A stretch of DNA of 64,000 nucleotides from an uncultured Oscillospiraceae bacterium (lineage in GTDB: Bacteria > Bacillota > Clostridia > Oscillospirales > Oscillospiraceae), in assembly GCA_934654755.1 (NCBI GenBank), contig CAKUGQ010000006.1, positions 28,918 to 92,917 on the forward strand, read 5' to 3'. The position numbers were made by a program, and so were the translations under genes. The notes under the pieces are model-generated. The model was not told the DNA's origin, searched no databases, and worked only from the letters and a program-made list of their open reading frames with translations. Shown piece by piece: positions 32,371-39,980 of the stretch; position 1 is the stretch's first letter; each line of letters opens with the position of its first letter.

Positions 32371-33180
32371 TCAGTTCTTGACCGGCCCGAAGATACCCTC
32401 GCGGTAAGCGCCGATGTATTCCATACAGTAGTCATCCTGACCGAGCAGCGCCTCGGTGGCATAAATCAGTCCGATCATGTCGCGGTTGGTTGGATCGAGG
32501 ATGGCGCTGTCGAGACCGGCGTTCATTGCCAGCACAGTGAAGCCGAGGTTCAGCAGCTTGCGCACGGGCAGATTGAAGGAGATGTTACTCACTGCCGCGG
32601 TAATGTGGATGGTGGGGTACTTGGCACGGACGGTAGAAATGACCTCCGTATTCGTTTCGATGCCGTTTTCCGAGGTGCAGAGCATCTCAACCAGTGGATC
32701 GATATGGATGCGGTCCGGCGCGATGCCGTATTCCTTTGCCTTGGCCATGATCTTGTCAAAGACCTTCAGACGGTCGGCGGCATTCTTGGGGATGCCCGTA
32801 TCATCGCTGAGCAGGGCAATGACCTGCCAACCGGGGTTCTGCGCCATGATGGGGAAAATGACGTCCAGCTTGTTGCCCTCACCGGAGACGGAGTTGAACA
32901 GGCCGGGCTTATTGCAGAACTTGTAGGCTTCGGTCAGAACTTTTACGCTGGGGCTGTCGACGGAAATGGGCAGATCGCTGACGGATTGGATACAGTCGAT
33001 CATCCAGCGCAGCGTTTCCACCTCTTCGGCCTCCGGCACGGAGGCGCAGCAGTCAAGGAAGGTGGCGCCTGCGTTCGTCTGGGCGATGGCGCGCTGCTTG
33101 ATGAATTCTGCATCGCGTCTGGCGATGGCGTCCGCTACAGCGGGAATGGAGCCGTTAATTTTTTCACCGATGATAATCAT
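32371..33180 (-). CDS. Methyltetrahydrofolate:corrinoid methyltransferase (pterin-binding)
   Basis: 269 residues from the ATG at 33180 (AGGAGG six bases before). TIM-barrel pterin-binding domain related to AcsE/MtgA and MetH: MIIIGEKINGS at the start, then NAGATFLDCCASVP, DLPISVDSPS, NSVSGEG, DPLVEMLCTSENG and TAAVSNISFNLPVR. It probably passes the methyl group from the corrinoid protein to tetrahydrofolate. It follows the PucR-type regulator by 31 bases and precedes the corrinoid protein gene. Confidence 0.92.
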   Translation of the reverse strand: MIIIGEKINGSIPAVADAIARRDAEFIKQRAIAQTNAGATFLDCCASVPEAEEVETLRWMIDCIQSVSDLPISVDSPSVKVLTEAYKFCNKPGLFNSVSGEGNKLDVIFPIMAQNPGWQVIALLSDDTGIPKNAADRLKVFDKIMAKAKEYGIAPDRIHIDPLVEMLCTSENGIETNTEVISTVRAKYPTIHITAAVSNISFNLPVRKLLNLGFTVLAMNAGLDSAILDPTNRDMIGLIYATEALLGQDDYCMEYIGAYREGIFGPVKN

Positions 33181-33211
33181 AAAAAGCCTCCTGATTCTGT
33201 GTAAAGGATGA

Positions 33212-34795
33212 TTATTCTGCGGGATCGTGGGTGCTTTGCTTTGCAAGTATTTCTTCAACGGGTTTGAGCCGCAGTAAATCTACAAAGGAATAGGACATCA
33301 GCATGAACAGCCGCACATTTGGGTCGCTCAGGTCTGCACCGATGAGCTGGTCAATCTTTTCCAGCCGCTGGTAAAATGTGTTGCGGTGGATGAAGAGCTG
33401 CTTGGCGGTTGCCGTCGCGTTCAGGCCACTGGTCAGATATTCCTGAAGCGTGGCGAGCAGCTCGGTGCCGTTCGCTCTGTCGTATTGGTACAGCCGCACG
33501 AGGCCGGGATGACAAAGATGGCGGCCATTGATCCGGCTGGTGCCATAGTGCATGAAATAGGGCAGGACATAGTCCTCAAACTTGTAGCACCAGAGATCCG
33601 GTGCATACAGATGACCCATCTCCAGTGCGGCGGCAGCCTGCTTATAGTAGGAAACGACGGTGCTGAAATCGAAGAATACGTAGCTGATGCCGACGCGAAG
33701 CAGATGCTCGCGGAGAAACAGCGTCAGTCGCTGAACAAGCGTTTCACGCGGAAGCGGGGATTTGTCCAGATTGAACAGCGCGATGATGTGGTCGTCGTGC
33801 AGGAAAGCAAAACTCTGAGAAAAGCGGCTCTCAATGTCCGTACATACGCTATGATACACCGAACTGGCTCGATCCCAGCGGTTGATTTCAAAGGCGGCGC
33901 AAAGATAGTGTTCATTGTTGAGCCAGCGCATGGAAAGCAGATACTGCTCCACAACTGCCTGCTCGATCTGTTCGTTTGACAGCAGCTTCTTGACAAACTC
34001 CTCAAACCGCAGATTGTGTCCGGAATGGAAGTTTGACTTGCTCAGGATATTGTGAATGCCGTGGGCCAGGTATTGCAGTGCATCGTCCGTCAGAGTGCGC
34101 AGCGGAGCGGTCAGCTCCGGTACGGCGACGGTGAAGATGGTATTGCTGCGGTTAAAATGCAGAAAGCGCACGTTATGCGGCAGGTATTCTTCGCTGATGA
34201 GAAAGCTGCGGCCAAATTCGCCGCGCGAGGAGCGTGCACGGATCAGTTCAATGATCTCAGGCGGGAGCATCCGCTCCTGTGTGCGCGGGTGCAGCGCCCA
34301 TTCGATGCCGACCGGAAAATCGCACTTGCTCAGAAGACAGAAGTTGCGGTCAAAGACCAGTACGGGATTGCCGAAGAAATCCTCACCCAGCGCGACGATT
34401 TCCTGAAGCGACGGGGGCTTTGCCAGTGTCTCGCTCAGCTGCTGTGCCCAGTTCTGGTAGTTAGCAAAAAGCTGGGTAATACGGTTAAAGATCGCATTGA
34501 ATGGGGGACGCTTTGATATCGTTTCCAGTACGAGCGCGTCAACCTCGAGCGACCGCAGCAATGTGTCATCCGCCTGACCGACAACGATCAAACTGCTGCG
34601 CGGTGGGCAACGAAAGCCCTCGCCAAGCTGCGTGGCAGGCAACACATAGCACAGCTCCTCGTGCATTGCTTCGTCTTTGACCCAGAGAGCCGGCGCACGC
34701 AGGTGCGCCTGACGGGCGGAAAAATCATTTGATGCAATGATATGTGCGCTCTGCATATCCAGCGCGCGGCAAATCGATTCCAAGCTCAGCTCCAT
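33212..34795 (-). CDS. PucR/CdaR-family transcriptional regulator
   Basis: 527 residues from the ATG at 34795 (CGGAGG five bases before). The N-terminal ~110 residues resemble a PucR-type ligand domain (ELSLESICRALDM, then SLIVVGQADD). A central GGDEF-like/CdaR region follows. The C-terminal helix-turn-helix_30 domain (about 455-510) reads LLATLQEYLTSGLNATATAKQLFIHRNTFYQRLEKIDQLIGADLSDP, the PucR signature. Being first in the corrinoid operon, it probably activates the operon in response to the methylated substrate. A 7-bp inverted repeat lies just upstream of its promoter. Confidence 0.9.
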   Translation of the reverse strand: MELSLESICRALDMQSAHIIASNDFSARQAHLRAPALWVKDEAMHEELCYVLPATQLGEGFRCPPRSSLIVVGQADDTLLRSLEVDALVLETISKRPPFNAIFNRITQLFANYQNWAQQLSETLAKPPSLQEIVALGEDFFGNPVLVFDRNFCLLSKCDFPVGIEWALHPRTQERMLPPEIIELIRARSSRGEFGRSFLISEEYLPHNVRFLHFNRSNTIFTVAVPELTAPLRTLTDDALQYLAHGIHNILSKSNFHSGHNLRFEEFVKKLLSNEQIEQAVVEQYLLSMRWLNNEHYLCAAFEINRWDRASSVYHSVCTDIESRFSQSFAFLHDDHIIALFNLDKSPLPRETLVQRLTLFLREHLLRVGISYVFFDFSTVVSYYKQAAAALEMGHLYAPDLWCYKFEDYVLPYFMHYGTSRINGRHLCHPGLVRLYQYDRANGTELLATLQEYLTSGLNATATAKQLFIHRNTFYQRLEKIDQLIGADLSDPNVRLFMLMSYSFVDLLRLKPVEEILAKQSTHDPAE

Positions 34796-34966
34796 GGGCG
34801 CCTCCGTCTGAGTCAAATCGGGAAACGGCGTACCGGTTGACGGCCGTCCCTTGTCGATATCATAGCATATCGGTGTGTGCGCTTTGTGAATATTCGTGAA
34901 ATTCTGTCGAAAACCACAGATTCCCAGCAGAAAGGCAGTGGGGCACTGTCTCCCCATACCACGTCT

Positions 34967-35012
34967 ATTATAATCCGTATCCGCTTTTCTTCGCTATGTG
35001 CAAAGTGCACAT
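34967..35012 (-). promoter_or_regulatory. Promoter and operator-like dyad of the corrinoid operon
   Basis: TATAAT (34972-34967) has no good -35 at the 17-base position. A perfect dyad ATGTGCA-AAG-TGCACAT (34996-35012) lies just upstream of where the -35 should be, the usual place for an activator. A leader of about 165 nt follows. Confidence 0.55.
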
Positions 35013-35059
35013 AATTTCGGGAAAGCAGCAGAGCAAATTGAATGGTGCTGTAAGAAAAC

Positions 35060-35102
35060 AAAATGCCCGCCTATTTGTCAAAATGGCGGACATTTTGCGG
35101 TT
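35060..35102 (-). terminator. Terminator of the transglutaminase/CBM9 pair
   Basis: The 12-bp arms 35060-35071 and 35085-35096 pair with one mismatch; read leftward the stem is followed by GTTTTCTT. Confidence 0.75.
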
Positions 35103-35104
35103 GT

Positions 35105-36172
35105 TCAAGGACAGGCGACTTCGCGTGTCAGATAAGTGTAACCGTCACTGCGCAGGCAGACCAGCCCGCCGCCCTCGGCGGCGCAGGAAAGCTCGAACAG
35201 GCGGGAGGTAATTTCGATTTCGACGGAGAAGTCGGGCAGCGCAATGTCAAGCGCGGCAGGGTCTGTTGTGAAGCGACCGTGTTCGCGCAGATAGGCATAT
35301 TCGGCGTAGTACAGACGGCGCAGCGCCAGCTTGCGCCGCTCGTTTTCGGGGACGGGCAGCGGCTTGCCGTCCTCGGTGAAAAAGACGAAGCTCCAGAATT
35401 CGGGGCAGTGAATGTCGATCAGACCGGTCGGCGCCCAGACCCAGTTGTCCTCCGGCAGAGGCTCTCCGTTTTCGCCTGTCCGCTTGACGTATTTCCCGTT
35501 GATTACGTCGGTCGTCCAATGGACGCGCGAAAAGTTCATCCGCCAGAATTCACCGGCGCGCGGTGCGTGGCGCGGCGGATAGCAGCGCGGAAGCTCGGGC
35601 GGATTCAGCTCACGGCTGTAGGTTTCCATCAGTGGTCGGAAGGGCAGGATGATTTCCGCCGACCAGAAGCGGTTATCCGCGGCAGGATCATTGAGCTTTC
35701 CCTCAATGTGCACGGCGGTTCTCACCCCTTTGATGTCCCAGCAGCTTACGGAGCGGCCGCCGTCACGATATGGCCGGGTGAGCATCAGGTCCCACTGCGT
35801 GTTGCGGGCATTCATTTCCAGCTCCAGGTAGTCGTGCGTCGTTGCGCTGGGATCCAGAAAGATTTCAAAATCGTTGTCCAGATAAATTACGCAGTCGCGC
35901 TCGGTCAAATTGGCCCAGATTTCGTTGCCCTCCAGCAGCGCGGCAATGTAGAGATTCTCGTCGTCCCAGCAGAGCTTCGCACGGGTGCGGAAGCGCGGTG
36001 TTGGGAAGTCGCGGCCGGAAATATCGACGAAATCCTCCGTAAAGGGAACCTCCTGCCAGAATTCCTTGCGGATATCGCCGTCAAGCTTCAGCTTGCCTCT
36101 GGCACGCGGACAGAAATAAACCGGCGGTTCAATGGCGATGCGCGGTGTGGGGATGTCGGGATAGCGCTTCAT
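35105..36172 (-). CDS. CBM9-like carbohydrate-binding protein, cytoplasmic
   Basis: 355 residues without a signal peptide. A carbohydrate-binding family 9-like sandwich is visible: KLKLDGDIRKEFWQEVPFTEDFVDI, then RTRAKLCWDDENLYIAALLE, DNDFEIFLDPSATTHDYLELEMNA, FWSAEIILPFRPL and WRMNFSRVHW. The order of these blocks is the standard one for this family. The ATG overlaps the stop of the transglutaminase-like gene (ATGA), so they form one operon. Lack of export signals makes an intracellular role with oligosaccharides, or an unconventional route, possible. Confidence 0.85.
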   Translation of the reverse strand: MKRYPDIPTPRIAIEPPVYFCPRARGKLKLDGDIRKEFWQEVPFTEDFVDISGRDFPTPRFRTRAKLCWDDENLYIAALLEGNEIWANLTERDCVIYLDNDFEIFLDPSATTHDYLELEMNARNTQWDLMLTRPYRDGGRSVSCWDIKGVRTAVHIEGKLNDPAADNRFWSAEIILPFRPLMETYSRELNPPELPRCYPPRHAPRAGEFWRMNFSRVHWTTDVINGKYVKRTGENGEPLPEDNWVWAPTGLIDIHCPEFWSFVFFTEDGKPLPVPENERRKLALRRLYYAEYAYLREHGRFTTDPAALDIALPDFSVEIEITSRLFELSCAAEGGGLVCLRSDGYTYLTREVACP

Positions 36173-38634
36173 CGGTCGTCCTCCTCAGCAATGTGCAGAA
36201 TACTCAAAAGCCGTTGTGCGGTGTGGATATTGTAGTTGGCAAAGGCAAACAGGCCTGTGCCTCTGGCACTGATCGCGGCTGCAAAGGGCAGGCGTTCATC
36301 GCCCACACCCAGTGCGCGGCGCAACGCGGGCAGTGCGGCTGCGTCACCTCCCAGAAGCTCCGCCCACGGTTCACGCAGTACGGCTTGAAGCGTTGCATTG
36401 TTGGCTTCGGCATCCGGCGCGAGCAGAATACCGACGCGGCAGTCGCGGCAGGCATCGCTCACGGCAAGCAGCTCCTGAAGCAGATGCTCCGTCGGTTCTT
36501 TACCGGGCTCCGCCCAAAGCAGCACGCGCTTTACCCCTGCCGATTGTGCGAGCCAGCGCTTTGCGTTGCCGTCCGGCAGGAAGTCCGTTGCGACGGCGTG
36601 CAGCGCGGAACGTGTCTTGTCCGGCTGACATTGCAGCGTGACCACGCGGTCGCAAGAGAGGTTTACATAATACATCCATGCGCTGGCGGTGCCGTCGATC
36701 TGACGGGTGTTTGTCATTATGCGGTACATTCCCGCAGGAAGCTCCAGCGTGTCCGTGCCGTCAAGCGTGTAGTCGCCCAGCCCGAGACTCACGAAGCGGT
36801 CATTCTCAAAGCGGCCGACGGTGAACTGCTCCTCATAGTGCAGGGGAGACTCGGTATGAAGCGTCAGCCGGAAGGACTGCGGCGTTTCGCCGGGCGTGGA
36901 GGTTTCAATGGACAGCCAGCGGCCGCCTTCCAGCCATTCGACCTCACCCGTCAGGGCGTTGCGCCGTGCAGGAATGCCGAAGCAGCGGCAGACCGTGGCA
37001 AATACCACGCCGAAGGAACGTGGAGAGGTCATACCGCAGCGCAGGCTGCCTACGGCAGTGGCGAAGAAGTTGCGCATTCCGTACTCCGGCTTGAGCGTAA
37101 GACGTTCGCGCAGTGCATCCAGTATCTCGCGGCCGGAGACGAAACCCTGCGGGAACATTGCGCGGATCGCGCTGCGTTGCGGAACGAGCATTTCGTCGGA
37201 GATACGGGGACAAAGAATGTCCCTTCGATAGATTTCTTCGTCAAAATGCCCTCGGTAGGGAATCGCTGCGGCGAGGCAGTCGCGGAGCATTTCACAGGGG
37301 GCATCGAGCAGGTCCTTTGGACGCAGGGTGGAGAGCAGCTCGGCTTTCTGCGCGTCGTCAAACTCCGGCGTGGCAAGGAAAGCGGAAAGCTCCGCCTCGT
37401 TTCCGCAGGCAGCGGAAAGCACGTCCGGAGCATCGGCAAAGCTCCGCGTATAGGCGCGTCGGACACGCTCGCAGCGGCGCAGGCGCGCTTCGTGTGCCGC
37501 CAGCTCCGCCGCAGACTGCTCGGGCAGCGGGCGCTCCTGCGGCGGGGTAAGGTCGAAGGCTTCCTCGTATCCGTCCAGCGCTTCGACGGCTGAACCCTCC
37601 TCCAGCTTAAAATGCAGTGCGGTCGTTTCGCGCAGATCGGCCTTTTGTGTCATGAAGACGCCGTCATGCCAGACCTGCACCATCACATCGCCCCGGCCGA
37701 GCATCAGAGAGGTGCGGCCGGCTTCGTCGGTTTTCGCGCTGTGGACGGAGAACAGCTCACTGTAATTTACGAGCTGGAACAGAACCTCCGCGTCCTCGAC
37801 GGGCGCACCGTGTTTTGTAACGAGAACATTCAGCTCGGCACACTCACCGTAGGTTCCGGTAGCGTTGACCAACGCACGCAGCGGCATCTGCGCCGTGACG
37901 CCCTCGTCCAGCAGGCAGCCGTCGCTGCGCGCAGCCACGAGCATTGCCCGCGATGCGGCGGCGGTAAACCAGCCCTTATTCAGGACAGGCTCCGGCTCAC
38001 ACGCGCCGAGGTAATACCATGCGCCGTCCGCCCAGACCTCGACCCAGGCGTGATTGTCGTCGCAGTGCGACCAACGGGGCACATAGACCTGCCGTGCAGG
38101 CAAACCGACGGCACGCAGCGCGCTGACGAGAAAGACGGATTCTTCGCCGCAGCGTCCCAGAGCAGCCTTGCGGAAGGTGTCCGGGCAGACGGTGCGGTCG
38201 TCCGTAGGAATGTAGGTTCCGTGTTCATAGCACCAGTAGTTGACCTCCAGCGCCGCTTCCGCCATGGTTTTGCCGTCGATGCGGGGCAGAAGCTCCTGCA
38301 TCAGCCTTGCACGGCTGCCGTCGAGATTTTCATTGTTGATCCGCGCGGGGAGGACAAAGGTCAGAAACAACTCTTCGGGGACGGTTTTTGCATAATCGAT
38401 CGCTTCGTAGGCGGCGAGACTTGCGCGGACATAACCGTCAAACAGCGAAACGGGGTAGCTTACCAGATCATTCACATGGATGCAGGAATAGAGAAATTTC
38501 AGGCAGGTGCGGCGGTCGGCGGTCAGTGCGGCGCAGTAGCGCAGGACCTCCTCACGCTGCGTGGGGTAGAGCGCCATATTGCGTGCAAAGGCGTCCTCGA
38601 CCCGCCGGGTGATCGCTTCGGAAAATTGCATCAT
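36169..38634 (-). CDS. Large transglutaminase-like protein
   Basis: 821 residues from the ATG at 38634 (GGAGG five bases before; a second ATG follows at once). A transglutaminase-like core is at about residues 130-230: LGRCGEESVFLVSALRAVGLPARQVYVPRWSHCDDNHAWVEVW holds the Cys and His of the triad, with Asp/Glu in the following DGAWYYLGACEPEP. A beta-sandwich segment (AELNVLVTKHGAPVEDAEVLFQLV, carboxypeptidase regulatory-like) follows. A second transglutaminase-like stretch (about 500-610: GMRNFFATAVGSLRCGMTSPRSFGVVFATVCRCFGIPARRN) is probably degenerate. No signal peptide. It is likely a peptidase or amidase-like enzyme; the substrate is unknown. Confidence 0.82.
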   Translation of the reverse strand: MMQFSEAITRRVEDAFARNMALYPTQREEVLRYCAALTADRRTCLKFLYSCIHVNDLVSYPVSLFDGYVRASLAAYEAIDYAKTVPEELFLTFVLPARINNENLDGSRARLMQELLPRIDGKTMAEAALEVNYWCYEHGTYIPTDDRTVCPDTFRKAALGRCGEESVFLVSALRAVGLPARQVYVPRWSHCDDNHAWVEVWADGAWYYLGACEPEPVLNKGWFTAAASRAMLVAARSDGCLLDEGVTAQMPLRALVNATGTYGECAELNVLVTKHGAPVEDAEVLFQLVNYSELFSVHSAKTDEAGRTSLMLGRGDVMVQVWHDGVFMTQKADLRETTALHFKLEEGSAVEALDGYEEAFDLTPPQERPLPEQSAAELAAHEARLRRCERVRRAYTRSFADAPDVLSAACGNEAELSAFLATPEFDDAQKAELLSTLRPKDLLDAPCEMLRDCLAAAIPYRGHFDEEIYRRDILCPRISDEMLVPQRSAIRAMFPQGFVSGREILDALRERLTLKPEYGMRNFFATAVGSLRCGMTSPRSFGVVFATVCRCFGIPARRNALTGEVEWLEGGRWLSIETSTPGETPQSFRLTLHTESPLHYEEQFTVGRFENDRFVSLGLGDYTLDGTDTLELPAGMYRIMTNTRQIDGTASAWMYYVNLSCDRVVTLQCQPDKTRSALHAVATDFLPDGNAKRWLAQSAGVKRVLLWAEPGKEPTEHLLQELLAVSDACRDCRVGILLAPDAEANNATLQAVLREPWAELLGGDAAALPALRRALGVGDERLPFAAAISARGTGLFAFANYNIHTAQRLLSILHIAEEDDR

Positions 38635-38664
38635 CGGATCCTCCGTTTTGTATTGTCTTTGTAT

Positions 38665-38693
38665 AATATAGCACAAGCAAGCGCCGATGGCAA
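38665..38693 (-). promoter_or_regulatory. Promoter of the transglutaminase operon
   Basis: TTGCCA (38693-38688), 17-base spacer, TATATT (38670-38665) on the minus strand, 31 bases ahead of the ATG. Confidence 0.6.
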
Positions 38694-38708
38694 GCGCACG
38701 GCGGAAAT

Positions 38709-38743
38709 GAAAAACCGTCCGAGCGACAGCTCAGGCGGTTTTT
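38709..38743 (-). terminator. Terminator of the small XRE gene
   Basis: AAAACCG-arms at 38711-38724 and 38729-38742 pair with two mismatches, with A and T runs on both sides. It overlaps the stop codon of the XRE gene. Confidence 0.7.
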
Positions 38744-38966
38744 ATCGAAAGTCAAACAGTTCGCGCGGCGCAACGCAGAGCACCGTGCAGATACGGAACA
38801 GGACGTCCAGGCTGACGCCGATGTTGCCCAGCTCGATGGCGGAAACATGGCTGCGGTCGATCTCGACCAGCTCGGCAAGCTGGAGCTGGGTGAGCTTGCG
38901 CTTTTTGCGGTAGAGCGCGATGTTCAGCCCCAGCGCTTCATAATAGCTCTTGTATTCCGCCTTCAT
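38742..38966 (-). CDS. Small XRE-family regulator next to the prepilin genes
   Basis: 74 residues, almost entirely one Cro/C1 helix-turn-helix: LGLNIALYRKKRKLTQLQLAELVEIDRSHVSAIELGNIGVSLDVLFRICTVLCVAPRELF. Length is typical for single-domain repressors. GGGAGGG lies ahead of the ATG. It is divergent from the prepilin gene. The promoter of the latter contains TGAC-ACAA-GTCA across its -35 element, a plausible site for this repressor. Confidence 0.88.
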   Translation of the reverse strand: MKAEYKSYYEALGLNIALYRKKRKLTQLQLAELVEIDRSHVSAIELGNIGVSLDVLFRICTVLCVAPRELFDFR

Positions 38967-39043
38967 GCGCTCGCCCTCCCTTTTTCTTTATTCTACCACG
39001 GGCGGCGCACCGAATAAACCTTGCCATACGCAGAATATGACTA

Positions 39044-39072
39044 TTGACACAAGTCATTTTCTGTGCTATAGT
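39044..39072 (+). promoter_or_regulatory. Promoter of the prepilin gene with overlapping dyad
   Basis: TTGACA (39044-39049), 17-base spacer, TATAGT (39067-39072). TGAC-N4-GTCA (39045-39056) overlaps the -35 hexamer. Confidence 0.75.
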
Positions 39073-39157
39073 AAGTTTACAAACGCCGGGTGGCGTAAAA
39101 CAGGGTTTCTCCGGCGCCGCCGGTGAAATACATATCTTATCAAAGGAGAGTTCCGAA

Positions 39158-39586
39158 ATGAAGAACAACCGCAAAAAGGGCTTTACCATCGTAGAGCTCG
39201 TCATCGTCATCGCAGTCATTGCGATCCTCGCCGCCGTGCTGATTCCGACGTTCAGCAATGTGATCAGCAATGCTAAGGATTCCTCTGCTAAGTCCCAGGC
39301 CAGAAACCTCTGGGTGCAGTATACTGCCGCAAACCCTGAGACGTTCGCGGATCAGTATGGCTATATCCGGGTTTTGAAGAGCGGCACCACTGACCAATAT
39401 TATTATTTCGTCATTACCGCAGGTCAGATTGACACCAAGCCGGTAGCTCAGAACGTGGCTGAAGCGTCCCCGACTGCTACTGTACCGGCAGGCAAGAAGT
39501 GGGCCGCTACTGCAACCGCGCAGTCGGATCCGTACAAAGACATCTACCTGTTTGGAATCGAGGAGGTGTCTCAGAGCAGCAACTAA
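39158..39586 (+). CDS. Type IV prepilin-like protein
   Basis: 142 residues from the ATG at 39158 (AAAGGAG nine bases before). A short basic leader with the prepilin peptidase site (RKKGFTIVELVIVIAVIAILAAVLIPTF) has the conserved Gly-1, Phe+1 and Glu+5. The hydrophobic alpha1-N helix is followed by a small variable globular domain (TTDQYYYFVITAGQI) without the disulfide seen in Neisseria pilins. No assembly ATPase or prepilin peptidase gene is present in the window. Its N-terminal region closely resembles that of the convergent GLUG fusion protein, so both may join one pilus. Confidence 0.85.
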   Translation: MKNNRKKGFTIVELVIVIAVIAILAAVLIPTFSNVISNAKDSSAKSQARNLWVQYTAANPETFADQYGYIRVLKSGTTDQYYYFVITAGQIDTKPVAQNVAEASPTATVPAGKKWAATATAQSDPYKDIYLFGIEEVSQSSN

Positions 39587-39628
39587 CTCACCAACTCTTC
39601 TTAAAAATAGCTTCATATCCCCGCGCGG

Positions 39629-39655
39629 GCGCCCGGCTTTGCCGGGCGCTTTGCA
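39629..39655 (+). terminator. Hairpin after the prepilin gene
   Basis: Perfect stem GCGCCCGGC (39629-39637), loop TTT, GCCGGGCGC (39641-39649), then TTTGCATTT. Confidence 0.6.
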
Positions 39656-39670
39656 TTTGCCGCATTGGAA

Positions 39671-39781
39671 TGTCATTGCGGCGGCAAATGTGCCATTGCG
39701 AGGGCGGCTCTGCCGCCCGTGGCAATCTCGTGTAGAATCCCGCATCAGATTGCCGCGTCGCTTCGCTTCTCGCAATGACAC
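39671..39781. repeat. Palindromic dispersed repeat bounded by TGTCATTGCG / CGCAATGACA
   Basis: A 111-bp block begins with TGTCATTGCG and ends with its inverse complement CGCAATGACA. Inside it, 39691-39730 reads TGCCATTGCGAG, a GC hairpin (GGCGGC-TCT-GCCGCC), then GTGGCAATCTC. 39747-39781 has the opposite orientation with a different short inner hairpin. The same arms recur at 41970-42101 and, partly, at 14369-14381. Confidence 0.75.
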
Positions 39782-39804
39782 GTTATGAGCGCCGCACCCA
39801 AAGC

Positions 39805-39822
39805 CTTCCCCTCAAGGGGAAG
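39805..39822. repeat. CTTCCCCT-CA-AGGGGAAG palindrome (second repeat family)
   Basis: An 18-base perfect palindrome within a GC-rich, gene-free stretch (39786-39910). A near copy is at 42148-42167. I recall similar sequence being frequent in Clostridiales genomes. Confidence 0.55.
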
Positions 39823-39909
39823 CCCTGCCGCCACTGTGCGGCGGTTGCACTTCGAAATGTGCCTGCGGGCGCAGCCCTTGCCACAAGGGGGCCTTTCCGC
39901 CGCATGGCG

Positions 39910-39943
39910 GCAAAAAAGCGCGGGGCGGCAATGCCGCCCCGCG
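39910..39943 (-). terminator. Terminator of the prepilin-GLUG gene
   Basis: Perfect 11-bp stem CGCGGGGCGGC (39919-39929) / GCCGCCCCGCG (39933-39943), followed leftward by CTTTTTTG. Confidence 0.8.
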
Positions 39944-39980
39944 GGGGAAAGAGAGCGAAAGTCAAGTGGTGAAAGATGTT

